From Tubulanus polymorphus (lineage: Eukaryota > Nemertea > Palaeonemertea > Tubulaniformes > Tubulanidae): a stretch of DNA of 64,000 nucleotides. The DNA is taken from NCBI RefSeq assembly GCF_964204645.1, contig NC_134028.1, positions 12,687,001 to 12,751,000 on the forward strand, given 5' to 3'. Made by a program: the position numbers and the translations under genes. The notes below the pieces were generated by a model. The model saw nothing but the letters and a program-made list of their open reading frames with translations, searched no databases and was not told the DNA's origin. This document shows, piece by piece, positions 33,601-42,205 of this stretch; position 1 is the stretch's first letter, and each line of letters opens with the position of its first letter.

Positions 33601-34326
33601 TTACCCCAAACAACCTCTAGCTTTCAAGGTAAACCACACTTTGCCCATGGGCAATTTATTTACATACTTTTACCTGAAAAATTAAACAACGAACAAAAAT
33701 TAGAACAGCAGTATACTCCTCAGGGAATGGAGAATCCTCTGCGACTGGGTTCATGGTGGGACCTGAAAGATGACCATACCCAGGCTGCGTATGGAAAAGA
33801 TAAACATCTTAGTGCATGAGAGACACTTTTGTAAAGTGCTATACAAAAATTAGAACCTAGAATTGCCATCTAAACCTGATGTTGCACATTTACAACACCA
33901 AAATATAGCAACCTACCCACAACAGTGCAGAAGAACTCATTTCAATACAAATAGGAGTTCAACGTGTTCATAGTATTTATTTATCATACTAAAACTACTA
34001 TTTTTTACTTCAACGTACCTGTAACCTTGTAAAACTTGAGTATAAAAACTTCAGTATTCATGAGATTTCCATGCTTTCACTTCCTGCTTTATTGTTCAAA
34101 TACCACCCGTCAGATGTCAGCACCGATCAATGTCTTATGGTGTAGATTTCTTATGCCTTCGATTTCTTACTGTCTGCTGTATGCAGACTGTATGAAATTG
34201 AAGGCTTGGTAGGTAGCCAACCAGACCTAGGGGAGACTGGTACTACCATTATTCAAGCATTGACGGCAAATTTTTAACCTGAAATTTTTTTCTCTTGTAG
34301 GTTTGGCTGTGAAAGAACTCAAATGA
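18671..34326 (+). CDS. RPL38: Ribosomal protein eL38 (RPL38), four coding exons, intact
   Basis: Structural protein of the large ribosomal subunit in the cytoplasm. Coding exons are 18671-18673, 22300-22360, 26818-26940 and 34301-34326; introns are 18674-22299, 22361-26817 and 26941-34300, all GT-AG. Exon 1 holds only the ATG, a layout known for RPL38 genes. The spliced frame gives 70 residues, the normal length, with the family hallmarks [42 protein letters not shown] and the end LAVKELK. Exon phases join exactly (AAA T|CT GTC; CCA G|GT TTG). No stop or frameshift occurs, in contrast to the elements around it. An acceptor-like TTTTACAG at 18640-18647 suggests an upstream non-coding exon spliced to 18648. 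The introns carry LINE, MITE and other repeats, swelling the gene to about 15.7 kb. Confidence 0.96.
18890..19214 (+). repeat. Dispersed repeat A, copy in intron 1
   Basis: About 320 bp. Shared landmarks: TATGAATTTTATTTGAATAT, GTTTCCAATGCCGC, TTGGTCTTATTTGACTA, CAAGCAATGCCC (here AGCAATGCCC) and the end GGGCAATTTATT. Other copies are at 33300, 35054, 35751/41907 and 56520. No ORF; likely a short non-autonomous element. Confidence 0.75.
19215..19312 (+). repeat. 3' end of a Helitron/pearl-like repeat
   Basis: Contains TATGGTCACCAGGGGGCGTT and ends CATGGTGTCCCTGGACCCCTAG, matching the last unit and end of the 16320-17398 element. It joins directly to repeat A. Confidence 0.55.
19372..19534. 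mobile_element. 163-bp MITE with TTA target duplication (Harbinger-like)
   Basis: Terminal inverted repeats GGGATCATTCATTTATTACG and, on the other strand, GGGATCATTCATATATTACG (19 of 20 match). TTA flanks both ends (19369-19371, 19535-19537). Three-base TWA duplication and the GGGAyCATTCA end are typical of PIF/Harbinger-type MITEs. No coding capacity. It lies in RPL38 intron 1. Confidence 0.8.
21690..22055. repeat. Dispersed repeat D, copy 1
   Basis: Matches 31540-31945 in the same orientation: GGCCTA.TTACTGTTGCC, TTACCTTCCAAAATA.AATAG, TTTCTAAAATTTTCTTG and ending near GTTCTCATCTCTGATT. Identity is moderate. No intact ORF in both copies. Confidence 0.6.
22300..22360 (+). CDS. RPL38: RPL38 coding exon 2
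   Basis: 61 bases after ATTTTTCAG, before GTAAGT. Encodes [20 protein letters not shown] plus the first base of a Ser codon. Confidence 0.95.
23960..24290. repeat. Tandem-like units with GCCATCTTG
   Basis: Three related stretches, at about 23970 (ATGGCTGCCAGGGTAGCCAT), 24115 and 24250 (ATGGCCACCAGGGTAGCCAT), spaced roughly 140 bp. They resemble but do not equal the units at 16900-17360. Confidence 0.5.
24395..26665 (+). mobile_element. LINE copy 2 with internal deletion, in RPL38 intron 2
   Basis: Same family as 9425-13025, opposite orientation, sense to RPL38. It extends further 5' than copy 1, including a Asn/Val-rich leader before the endonuclease. At about 25241 the endonuclease joins straight to RT just before the YADD motif, so about 1.7 kb is missing. 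The 3' end has the ~38-bp duplication (26455-26530) and ends at GTAAATAAATCGTAA. Confidence 0.88.
24440..26456 (+). pseudogene. LINE ORF2, endonuclease fused to RT by deletion, one nonsense codon
   Basis: The frame open from about 24440 reads an N-rich leader and then the endonuclease start ([50 protein letters not shown]; note the usual GDFNAH is changed). It stops soon after the deletion junction (25261). The second ORF (25251-26303) begins at [20 protein letters not shown] and holds the rest of the RT and the CPTCNTLGD part of the Cys/His knuckle. A TAA at 26301-26303 replaces the Glu codon present in copy 1, after which the frame continues to 26456. It lacks the RT finger and palm motifs before YADD, so it cannot be active. 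Confidence 0.85.
26818..26940 (+). CDS. RPL38: RPL38 coding exon 3
   Basis: 123 bases between GATTTCAG and GTAATA. Encodes from [19 protein letters not shown] through KQSLPP plus the first base of Gly. This is the most conserved, rRNA-contacting part. Confidence 0.95.
27659..27749 (+). ncRNA. Candidate box C/D snoRNA in RPL38 intron 3
   Basis: Box C ATGATGA at 27666-27672 (fits RUGAUGA) and box D CTGA at 27740-27743. They are bracketed by a perfect 6-bp terminal stem, CTTGCA (27659-27664) and TGCAAG (27744-27749). Length 91 nt and intronic location in a ribosomal-protein gene are typical. The stretch before box D (TACATAAGCTATT) would be the guide; I could not match it to a rRNA site by eye. 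Internal C'/D' boxes are not clear. Confidence 0.45.
28170..28640. mobile_element. Single arm of the hAT-like foldback element
   Basis: Same orientation as the right arm 14455-14945: ATTTGCGTTTGCAAAGCTGG, TTTCGTGTCGAACTCAACG, GCTTTCATATCATGCCTGG. Ends at GAGCCCTG (28640). The partner arm is absent. Confidence 0.75.
28641..29319. other. RPL38 intron 3 sequence without recognised feature
   Basis: Non-coding. A 9-bp inverted pair ACTAGGTGT/ACACCTAGT at about 28832 and 28882 is the only structure noticed. Confidence 0.4.
29320..29535 (+). repeat. Repeat C, tRNA-like end, copy 1
   Basis: Reverse-complement relation to 55145-55463: GTGATTTCATTACTGGCGC, ACAAGCGCTGTGATTGG and the end TTTAGCTTAGTGGGTTCGAATCCC. 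The last part fits a pol III A box (TAGCTTAGTGG) fused directly to a B box (GTTCGAATCC), so it looks tRNA-derived. Confidence 0.6.
30455..31425 (+). mobile_element. Helitron/pearl-like repeat, copy 2
   Basis: Parallels 16400-17398: GTTTTGAAGACGCTTCAAGG, AAGATGGCCGACTGGCAGCC, GCAATTGGCGGCCATCTTGG, then two tandem units marked by GCATATTTTG at about 30980 and 31136 (spacing ~157). It may end at the hairpin GCCCCTTGGGGC (31408-31419) followed by TCTTG and T. Confidence 0.5.
31540..31945. repeat. Dispersed repeat D, copy 2
   Basis: See copy at 21690. This copy has an extra stretch CCCCCAAACCCCCAGAAATT and a longer minus-strand ORF (31600-31998). The other copy interrupts that frame, so coding is unproven. 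Confidence 0.6.
32578..33215. repeat. Dispersed repeat B, copy 1, with 25-bp hairpin and G14 tract
   Basis: Matches 55056-55144 plus 55474-55957: ACTGTTTTTGGCGGGAAAAT, AAATTGCAATGACCTCGATT, CTACTAAAATAATTATGGG, GAGCGCTGTGTTTTCTG. Within it, 32591-32615 and 32617-32641 are perfect reverse complements (25-bp arms, one-base centre), and a run of 14 G starts at 32729. No ORF. Confidence 0.7.
33300..33664 (+). repeat. Dispersed repeat A, copy 2
   Basis: Shares TATGAATTTTATTTGAATAT through GCCCATGGGCAATTTATTT with the 18890 copy. Also extends 5' with GGAAGAGGTTTCGTTTCCAA, related to 35010. Confidence 0.75.
34301..34326 (+). CDS. RPL38: RPL38 coding exon 4 and stop
   Basis: Follows TTCTCTTGTAG; encodes the end of Gly, then LAVKELK and TGA at 34324-34326. 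Confidence 0.93.
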
Positions 34327-34370
34327 ACACCAATGAATCTGAAATTTCTCTGTAAATAGATTGAGTGGTA

Positions 34371-34376
34371 AATAAA
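34371..34376 (+). promoter_or_regulatory. RPL38: RPL38 polyadenylation signal
   Basis: AATAAA 45 bases after the stop codon, giving a short 3' UTR as expected for a ribosomal-protein mRNA. Confidence 0.75.
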
Positions 34377-34999
34377 TGATATTCGATGCATCAATGGAAT
34401 GAATGTGCTCAGTTGGTTGTAGGACTCACTGTAGGATAGCTGCAGGATGGCTGTAGGAATATGGCCCAAAAAGACACCTTGTTTCTCATTTACAATTTTA
34501 GGATCTCTGTTAGTCCGAATTACATTGGTTTTGTGAAGTTCGCTTGCAAAATTCAATTCTCACATGCCTAGTTAGGTTACTGATGTTGGATCATTCATGC
34601 TTTCCCAATTACAGTCAACCTCGGTTAATCCTTATCACTAGGGACTGAGCTTTTTAGTACAGATTAGGTCATATACGGAAAACAGATAATTTGTAATTGA
34701 TACAAATTAAATATTTTCTGTTTGAACTATGATTTAAGTGCACAATCCAAAAGGTTCATAGTATCCGATGGTTCATTAGATCCATTTGATATCATTTAAA
34801 CATGGAAAGAAAACACCCCCTGGAGTGATGAAACAAGCCTACTAGTTTCAGTAGAGTAGGACTATTTGAAGCCATTGTGTGTACTCACAGACCATATACT
34901 TGAGGGCGATTCATCTAAGGACTTTTGCTGATTGACAAATAATAGCATCTGTACTATTATTACTACTATTATAGCACCTGTACTGTAATATTTTAGTGG

Positions 35000-35251
35000 T
35001 AAAATCTACATTGGAGGAGGTTCCTAGACTCAATTTTCAGCCACCCTCTGATCGGTGACATATGAATTTTATTTTAGTATATTTTCATTGTGAAAAATAT
35101 TTTTTCAAAATATGAAATAGTTTCCCTGCCTACCTGTTCCCTACGAAATTTTGGATGTGTTACCATAAACAAATGTTTATCTTTGGTCTTATTTGACTAC
35201 AAAATAATTCTTTGAGGAGGATAAATACAAAATTAACTTAAAGAACTTTGA
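35000..35251 (+). repeat. Repeat A, part 1 (duplicated segment)
   Basis: Repeat A up to GAACTTTGA. Bases 35054-35251 are repeated without visible difference at 35751-35948. Confidence 0.8.
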
Positions 35252-35753
35252 TCATACTTTGATCAGCCCGGATACTGTTACAGCACAGTCGGGTATTCGT
35301 TTGCCTAAGTCCGGTTTGGTGGCCATGACGTCAATCCTGGACAATCTTACCAGGGTTGGTTCGTTTCAAGATATGGCACTTAAGGTGTTGACGGGTGAGC
35401 TTCGCGGGACTCACGCCGCCATTCATGCGGGCTCCGACCCAGAGTCAGTTGCCCTAAAACTGGAGGGAATGGACCGGATTATCCAATCTTTGGCTCGGTC
35501 TGTTTCGCATGTAATTCCGTTGTCGGTTCGGGGTCAGGCTAATCTGGTGTTAGCCTCGCGTCAGTCAGTGATGGACTCCAGTTCCAAAACTCGTCTACCG
35601 GATATGGTGTCCAATGCTTTGCTGAGAGCCCCATTGGGGACGTCTTCATGTCTCTTCTCCGGTTGGTGCGCTCCGGTTTCCGCAGAGCTGAGGAAGATTC
35701 GGGAGGTTCAGGCCAAGTCCAACCCCCGAACTACGTGGAAAAAGCGTTCTGGT
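35249..35753 (+). mobile_element. Detached DIRS gag fragment (copy of 37794-38298)
   Basis: About 505 bases matching the DIRS ORF1 segment 2545 bases downstream, with an identical translation over some 160 residues (for example ILDNLTRVGSFQDMALKVL). It has no DIRS ends. Junctions show short overlaps: ACTTTGA-like on the left, GGT on the right. It is bounded by the 198-bp duplicated part of repeat A. Confidence 0.85.
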
Positions 35754-35966
35754 GACATATGAATTTTATTTTAGTATATTTTCATTGTGAAAAATATTTT
35801 TTCAAAATATGAAATAGTTTCCCTGCCTACCTGTTCCCTACGAAATTTTGGATGTGTTACCATAAACAAATGTTTATCTTTGGTCTTATTTGACTACAAA
35901 ATAATTCTTTGAGGAGGATAAATACAAAATTAACTTAAAGAACTTTGAAGTCACGGATAAAAAAGA
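35751..35966 (+). repeat. Repeat A, part 2, interrupted by DIRS insertion
   Basis: Second copy of the 198-bp segment, continuing with AGTCACGGATAAAAAAGAT, where the DIRS begins. The remainder of this repeat A resumes at 41907. Confidence 0.8.
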
Positions 35967-36304
35967 TATTTCCGTCGAGTACTGTACCCTTTCCAATGGT
36001 TTTTGCCAATATTTTCTAAATTTGGATTGATCGCCAATGGTTTTTCTATACGACCCGGGCCTGCGGTATTGCATTTAGCCACCGGCGAAATCCGTCATCT
36101 TTTTTCTTGGCGTTCTTGCAGTAGAACGCGTTGGATTTTTTCGCCGTAAAAATCTGGGAATTAGGATATTAGGGAGTTTTCACTCTCATAACGGTGAGTC
36201 CGTTCGGTTTGGGGGTTATCCCTGGTTTCTTTTTTTCCATAAGAATTTTATTTACAAATATAATTTGATTGAATTGAAATGTTTTGATTTGTAACAGGAT
36301 AATT

Positions 36305-38511
36305 ATGCCACCCCCTCCTAAGGGTCAGCATCGTGGCGGGGAGGGATGCGGGCATTTGTTTGGCGCCTGGGACAACCACGATTCATGTGCGTCGTGCAGG
36401 CGCAAATCCGGTCAAATATGTGCAAGGAACAATCCTTGCAAGATTTGCGTCGTGTGGTCCGAGGACCTTTTTGGCTTCGGGCCGATAAGGCTCTTAAACT
36501 AAGAGATCGTCGTCGAGTTAGCAGGGATTCGTCGGTTTCGGCCGACGTGCCTACCGACATTTCTAATCCTGTTTCTTATCGTAAAGCGGAGAGGTCGCCG
36601 GTCGTTCAGGTACGATCGGCTTCCCAACTCCGTTCACCGGGGAGGAACGCTGGTGCACCGGTCTCCGGTCATTCCAGTCTCTGGTCGTTCACCGGTTCGG
36701 CCAGTTCAGACTTCATGTACGGAACCGAGCGCGCGCCGCAGTAGTCGCGAACGGCCCGCACCCGTTCGGTCGGTACCGGGTCGGGCATCGGTCCGGTTCG
36801 GGCACCGGTCCGGTCCAGACGTCGTCCGGTTCAAAACATCCGGTATGTTCATCGTCTGATTCTGATCGTCGCTCCGGGGATAGAGCTCGCTCTCCCACTA
36901 GATTTAGACGCCGTGAGCGTAATAAACGAGCAAGATCTCCTTCTCGCAGATCAAGGTTTGATCGCGAGAGGGACTACGATCGTTATTGTCGGAAGTTTCG
37001 CCGTCGGTCTTCTCATCATTCGTCGACGTCGGTTAGCGATGAAAACGATTCTTCTAGTAGGTCGCGATCCCGTTCGAGGGACCGTCACCGAAGTCGGCAT
37101 GATCGTCGGGATACTGGAAAATAGCTGACTCGGAAGGATTTCCATGTATTTGAGGAGAAAATTTTGAACTTGTTATCTTCGTCGCAACAAGTCGCTGCAA
37201 CCTCTACAACAGGTAAGCCTATTCCTGATTGTCCGGTTAGAAGTTCGCCAGCCCACTCAGTTTTTCGGAATTCTGACTCTGAATTCCTGGATGCTGCGGT
37301 AGGGTCTGATTTCAATGAGGATCCGGTCCCAGAAGCGGCAATTCCTTCTGGGGTCGTTCCTGCAATTGTGCAATTGTGGGTTGCCCCAGACGATGGGGGC
37401 TTCCCTGGCTCGCAATGTATCTCCGTCCCGTTCAGTTTTATCCGAACCAGCGGGGGACATGCCATTTAGAGCGATGTTCTTTGTCAAGCACGGGGCAACT
37501 CGCGCTAAGCCCACAGCAGCTCCTCTTGTCGGTGAGTCAATGGAAGCTTATCGCCCTCCGGACTCCGATCTTAACGTTTTACGGGAATCGTCAGCGGTTT
37601 CGAGAGAATGGGCTCGATTGGATACGCAATTATGGGGTGAATGTCGGCCTGGAACATTTTCATTTCCCCCTCCAGAACGGGGTATGAAATCTGGGAAATA
37701 TTTTAGTTCAACCGATCCACCTATAGGCGCATTTCGCTCGGGGTATTACGCAACTCCAGGTGCTGTGGATCACAGTCATAACTGCCTGGATGCTGATCAT
37801 ACTTTGATCAGCCCGGATACTGTTACAGCACAGTCGGGTATTCGTTTGCCTAAGTCCGGTTTGGTGGCCATGACGTCAATCCTGGACAATCTTACCAGGG
37901 TTGGTTCGTTTCAAGATATGGCACTTAAGGTGTTGACGGGTGAGCTTCGCGGGACTCACGCCGCCATTCATGCGGGCTCCGACCCAGAGTCAGTTGCCCT
38001 AAAACTGGAGGGAATGGACCGGATTATCCAATCTTTGGCTCGGTCTGTTTCGCATGTAATTCCGTTGTCGGTTCGGGGTCAGGCTAATCTGGTGTTAGCC
38101 TCGCGTCAGTCAGTGATGGACTCCAGTTCCAAAACTCGTCTACCGGATATGGTGTCCAATGCTTTGCTGAGAGCCCCATTGGGGACGTCTTCATGTCTCT
38201 TCTCCGGTTGGTGCGCTCCGGTTTCCGCAGAGCTGAGGAAGATTCGGGAGGTTCAGGCCAAGTCCAACCCCCGAACTACGTGGAAAAAGCGTTCTGGTCC
38301 GAAGCCGGCGGCGCAAGGTTCGGCACGGGCGCAAACAGGACCATCTCAAACTTCAGCGCTTTCTCAGGTGGCTTCGGATGCCGGTTGGAGAACTAGCGCG
38401 CAACTTCAACAATCGTGTCAAGCCTCGTCCGGTCGTAACAGTTCCGGTTCGTATCGAGGCAAGGGGAAGGCTCCAAAAAGGGGCTCTTCCTTTTGGAAAA
38501 ACTCGAAATGA
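36305..38511 (+). pseudogene. DIRS ORF1 (gag-like), Cys-rich start and RS-rich middle, frameshifted
   Basis: Structural protein expected to package element RNA. The N-terminal piece (from ATG 36305) has the DIRS Cys pattern: CGHLFGAWDNHDSCASCRRK, then ICARNNPCKICVVWS. The frame then shifts (near 36460-36480); a Ser/Arg-rich stretch follows, with RARSPTRFRRRERNKRARSP and SRSRSRSRDRHRSRHDRR at about 36865-37115, ending in a TAG near 37123. The last piece, 37315-38511, is open for 398 residues (MPFRAMFFVKHG, RVGSFQDMALKVL, basic tail ending FWKNSK). At least three breaks, so not functional as written. The end overlaps the pol ORF by 134 bases, normal for DIRS. Confidence 0.75.
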
Positions 38512-39960
38512 ATTCTTGGGACCAGTGGGAGGTTGTCTGCAGCAGGCAGCAACCCACTGGTCCGACCTCTTTGGAGACGGTTGGCCCTCCCGGGTCGTCT
38601 CTCGTGGCTACCGTCTCCGTTTCCTAAGGCGACCGCGCCTGATGAGGTCACCTCCCGACATGCGGCCAAAACCAGGTCAGGAGGCCTTAATCTCTCCGGC
38701 TCTCAAGGAATTGGCCGAGAAGGGAGCAATAGAACCAGTTTGCAACGAAACTTCTCCCGGCTGGTTTTCTCGAATATTCATGGTACCAAAGGCCACAGGG
38801 GGTCAACGGACAGTGATAGATCTGTCATCCCTCAATCGGCACCTAGACATTCCAAGGTTCCGGATGACTAAGCCCAAGGACGTGATTCAAGGGTTCCGTC
38901 CGGGTAAATGGGCGGCTTCATTGGACCTGAAAGATGCTTACTTTCAGGTTACAATTCACCCAAAATCTCGGCGATTTCTCAGGATAAAGTGGAAAGGCTG
39001 CCAGTTCCAATTCAGGTCTCTTCCATTTGGCCTCAGTACGGCCCCGTGGGTTTTCACCAAGTTGGTCAAGTCAGTTCAGAAGGTACTTCAGTCAAGGGGT
39101 GTTCGACTGTTCGTTTACCTCGACGACTGGTTAATAGTCGCAAATTCGGCTCAGGAATGTCGGGAGGCAATGACCTCAGTCTTGGACTTAGTCCATCAGC
39201 TAGGGTTCCGCGTAAACAGGGAAAAATCTCAGTTGACGCCGGCCCAACAGTTCACTTATCTCGGCATGGACTTCGATCTCCGAATCGGCAAAGTCTTTCC
39301 GTCTATGGTTCGTGTAGCCAAACTTCAAGGAGCTGTAGCGGGAGTGTCCACAACCCCGAGATCAGCTCGTTACTGGTCACGGCTTCTAGGCCCCATCAGC
39401 TCCATGGGTCTGGTGGTGCCCTTAGGCCGCCTCAGAAGCAGGCGCTTGCAACAATATTGGAAGGTCTTCTGGTCTCAGTCGAAGGGCAACTGGGAGGCCT
39501 TGATTCCCGTACCTCCAACCGATCTAAGTCCGGATCTTCAGTGGTGGGCGGCAACTACGAATCTTCGGCTCGGGGTGTCACTAGCCCCGTTAGAGGCTCC
39601 AGTTCGTGTATTCACGGATGCCAGTCACCAAGGATGGGGTCACATCTGGAGAACCGAGTCAAAGCCGGGAGATGGTCTCGCTACGAGGCCACCAACCACA
39701 TAAATTTCCTTGAAATGCTGGCCGTGTGGAAGGCCCTGAAGTTCTTTCACAGGAGAGTGGAGGGCCACCACGTTTGGTTAGCCACAGACAATTCAACAGT
39801 GAGGGCTTACCTTCAGAACCTAGGGGGCACACCCTCAGAGGTCTTTCGGCCAAAATTCTTCTTTGGTGCCAGACAAAGGGCGTGTCCCTGACTATGGCAC
39901 ATTTAGCAGGGAAAAGGAACGTGACGGCCGCCGATGCTCTTGTCTCGTCGAGGTCAGGCT
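38378..39960 (+). pseudogene. DIRS reverse transcriptase and RNase H, one frameshift
   Basis: RT motifs in order: GWFSRIFMVPKATGGQRTVI, DLSSLNRHLDIPRF, SLDLKDAYFQVTIHPKSRRF, FRSLPFGLSTAPWVFTKLV, and the active site LFVYLDDWLIVA near 39105-39140. RNase H begins with VRVFTDASHQGWGHIW (about 39605). The frame is lost near 39655; the remainder (NFLEMLAVWKALKFF, WLATDNSTVRAYLQNLGG) is in the next frame, and a second shift near 39840 leads to LLWCQTKGVSLTMAHLAGKR. The YLDD form and the PFGLSTAP run are typical of DIRS/Gypsy-related RTs. Confidence 0.9.
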
Positions 39961-40330
39961 ATTGCGACAGAATGGGTTCTCCACCAAGAAGTAGCCGATC
40001 GGGTTCGGGGCATTTTTGGCAATCCGCTGCTGGATCTGTTTGCCACCCGGTTCAATCGGAGGTGTCCTCTGTTTGTGTCCCCGTTTCCAGACGCGGGAGC
40101 GTGGGGGGTCGATGCCTTCTCTCTGGACTGGTCGGGGATGCATGCGTATGCGTTCCCGCCCACACCACCAGTCCTGCCGCGCTTACTGGATCAAATAGAG
40201 AGATCAGTCAATTGCAACATAGTTCTGGTAGCACCATGTTGGCCGGCTCAGAAATGGTTCCTACCACTTCTCAACCTACTGTGTGACAACCCCAGGATTC
40301 TTCCGAATTTCCCATCGCTTCTGTCTCAGG
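39934..40330 (+). pseudogene. DIRS methyltransferase-like (DAM) domain
   Basis: Frame open from 39934: TEWVLHQEVADRVRGIFGNP, LLDLFATRFNRRCPLFVSPF, GVDAFSLDWSGMHAYAFPP, IVLVAPCWPAQKWFLPLLN. This matches the conserved domain between RNase H and recombinase in DIRS elements, often called a DNA N6-adenine methylase-like domain. Whether it has activity is not established. The ORF runs out of frame with the recombinase after about 40330. Confidence 0.7.
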
Positions 40331-40344
40331 GGAACTTTCGGCAT

Positions 40345-41386
40345 CATCCAAACAGCCAGTGGTTAAATCTGCTCCCCTGGCCATTGTCCAGCGATCCTTG
40401 TCAGCTTCAGGCTTTTCAGATCAGGCTGCCTCCTTTATCGCAGGATCTAAGCGGCCATCAACAAGTACCATTTACGATGCCAAATGGAGTCATTTTGCGG
40501 ATTGGTGTGCTGCAGGGGAAATTGATCCATGCTCACCCTCTGTAGCTCAATCGGCAGATTTTTTACTGCACCTATTTGTAGTAAAAGGTTTACAGGTCAT
40601 AACTATTAAAGGTTACCGCTCCGCGATTTGTCATACATTGCGTGCTTCTGGATGGCCAAATGTAGCAGGGATCATCGGATATCCCAGCTGGTTGCAGGGT
40701 TTTCTATTTCCCGGCCTCGGGTAACAAGGACAGTTCCACCATGGGATCTGTCTGTAATTTTGAAGAAGTTAATGGAGGCTCCATTTGAACCTCTTTCGGC
40801 AGCGTCATTTGCAAATTTGTCAAAAAAGACTGTATTTTTGCTGTTCTTGGCTTGCTCGGCCCGTCGCTCTGAGATTCATGCGCTTTCAGTCCAACAAGGT
40901 CATATTGTCTTTGGGCCAGCATATGAATTTGTTTCGCTGCGGCCTGCTTTGGAATTTTTGGCAAAGAACCAATGACCAGGCTCGGTTGGGCGTCAATGGC
41001 GAATTGAAGCCCTAAAACATCGAGTGGAACCGGGCATCCCGGACAGGACTTTATGTCCTGTGCGGGCGTTGTGTTTCTATTTAGATCGCTCTGCTTCACG
41101 GAGGGGTTCACGGGAGCGGTTATTTATTCCGCTGCTGGATCACCTAAAGGGGGATATTTCGCGGGACACAGTGGCCCGATGGGTCTCTTCACTGATCAAG
41201 GACATTTTATTGAAGGAGAATCTTTCTGCGGAGGGAGTGGTTTCTCATCAAGTGAGGTCTATGGCTACTTCCTGCGCAGCCTTTTCGGGTGCTCCGTTGG
41301 AGGAAGTCTGTCGGGCCGCCTTTTGGAATTCACCGTCGACATTCACGTCATTTTATTTACGGGATGTTTCAGGCCAGTTAGGCTGA
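40345..41386 (+). pseudogene. DIRS tyrosine recombinase, two frameshifts
   Basis: Would integrate the circular DNA copy. Piece 1 (40359-40724): SAM-like core-binding domain with STSTIYDAKWSHFADWC and IKGYRSAICHTLRASG. Piece 2 (to 40975): LLFLACSARRSEIHAL with the first catalytic Arg. Piece 3 (41024-41386): VVSHQVRSMATSCAAFSGAP supplies the HxxR box, AAFWNSPSTFTSFYLRDV supplies the W and the catalytic Tyr. All catalytic positions can be seen, but two indels (near 40715 and 41000) break the frame. Confidence 0.85.
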
Positions 41387-41906
41387 TTAGCTTCACTTGG
41401 TCCTGTTGTCATGGCTCAAGGTGTCCGTTCTTTCCGATCCGACCCTTTAGCGTAGAATATTTATGTTGCATTATCAGGATCACAGGGGGTGTATCCTTGT
41501 ACATAGTTTGGGCTCATATCTGCAAGTATTAATTTCGCAAAATTCTGGGGGGGGCCCTGAGCTGGACGGACTCACTGTGGCCAACCGGTCTTCCCTGTGC
41601 TACAGTGCTCCATTCCGTGCTTGGGTAAGTGCTCTCTTTTTCCCTCTTACCTTCATTGAGCGGTGGTTTTTCTATCTACCTTTCCCACCATCCTTGTGCT
41701 AGGCTAGTCTAGCAAAAACCATAGGAAAGGGTACAGTACTCGACGGAAAAATTACAATTTTTGGAACTAAAATTTGTATTTCCGAGTAGTACTTACCCTT
41801 TCCTATGGTGGGAATCCCGCCCACCTGCCCCGCATAGCTAAAACCATAGGAAAGGGTAAGTACTACTCGGAAATACAAATCTTAGTTCCAAAAATTGTAA
41901 TTTTCA

Positions 41907-41975
41907 AGCAATGCCCTTGCTCCAAACCTCTAGCGTTTTCAAGGTAAACCACACTTTGCCCGTGGGCAATTTATT
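41907..41975 (+). repeat. Repeat A, 3' remainder after DIRS
   Basis: CAAGCAATGCCCTTGCTCCA through GTGGGCAATTTATTT: exactly the part missing after 35966. Confidence 0.8.
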
Positions 41976-42205
41976 TCACTTCAAGTGTATGTTCCCGTTT
42001 GCTGATACGGATCACACATAAGGATTTACATATAAAGTGGGCAACGGGACCATGCATTTGTCTACGGGATAAGTGAAAATACGAATTATGGAGTACATAA
42101 AGACATGTAATTTAAAGGGAATAACGTTACTGAAAAACGGGACCAATTTATTTATACGGAATAGGCATGTTTGTACGGTTTAACCGGACTAACCGAGGTT
42201 GATTG

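Larger units (their letters stand above)
35967..41906 (+). mobile_element. DIRS-type tyrosine-recombinase retrotransposon
   Basis: Order gag, RT/RNase H, methyltransferase-like domain, tyrosine recombinase, without integrase or protease, is the DIRS layout. The left end TTTCCGTCGAGTACTGTACC (35968) is the reverse complement of 41720-41750 (GGTACAGTACTCGACGGAAA), giving inverted terminal repeats. The right end adds a second pair, 41753-41815 against 41839-41906 (ACCATAGGAAAGGGTAAGTA and its complement), the place of the internal complementary region. It sits inside repeat A, whose halves abut it. GC-richer than the surrounding sequence. Confidence 0.9.
34612..42205. mobile_element. TA-flanked inverted-repeat element carrying nested insertions
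   Basis: CAGTCAACCTCGGTTAATCC at 34612 and, at the far end on the other strand, CAATCAACCTCGGTTAGTCC (ends 42205). TA lies just outside both (34610-34611, 42206-42207). This fits a Tc1/pogo-type MITE. Apart from ~400 bases at each end, the interior is repeat A and a DIRS element inserted later. Confidence 0.65.

Noticed and set aside
36318-40163. Long minus-strand ORFs opposite the DIRS genes
   Set aside because: Shadows of GC-rich coding sequence; no motifs, while the + strand has all DIRS domains.
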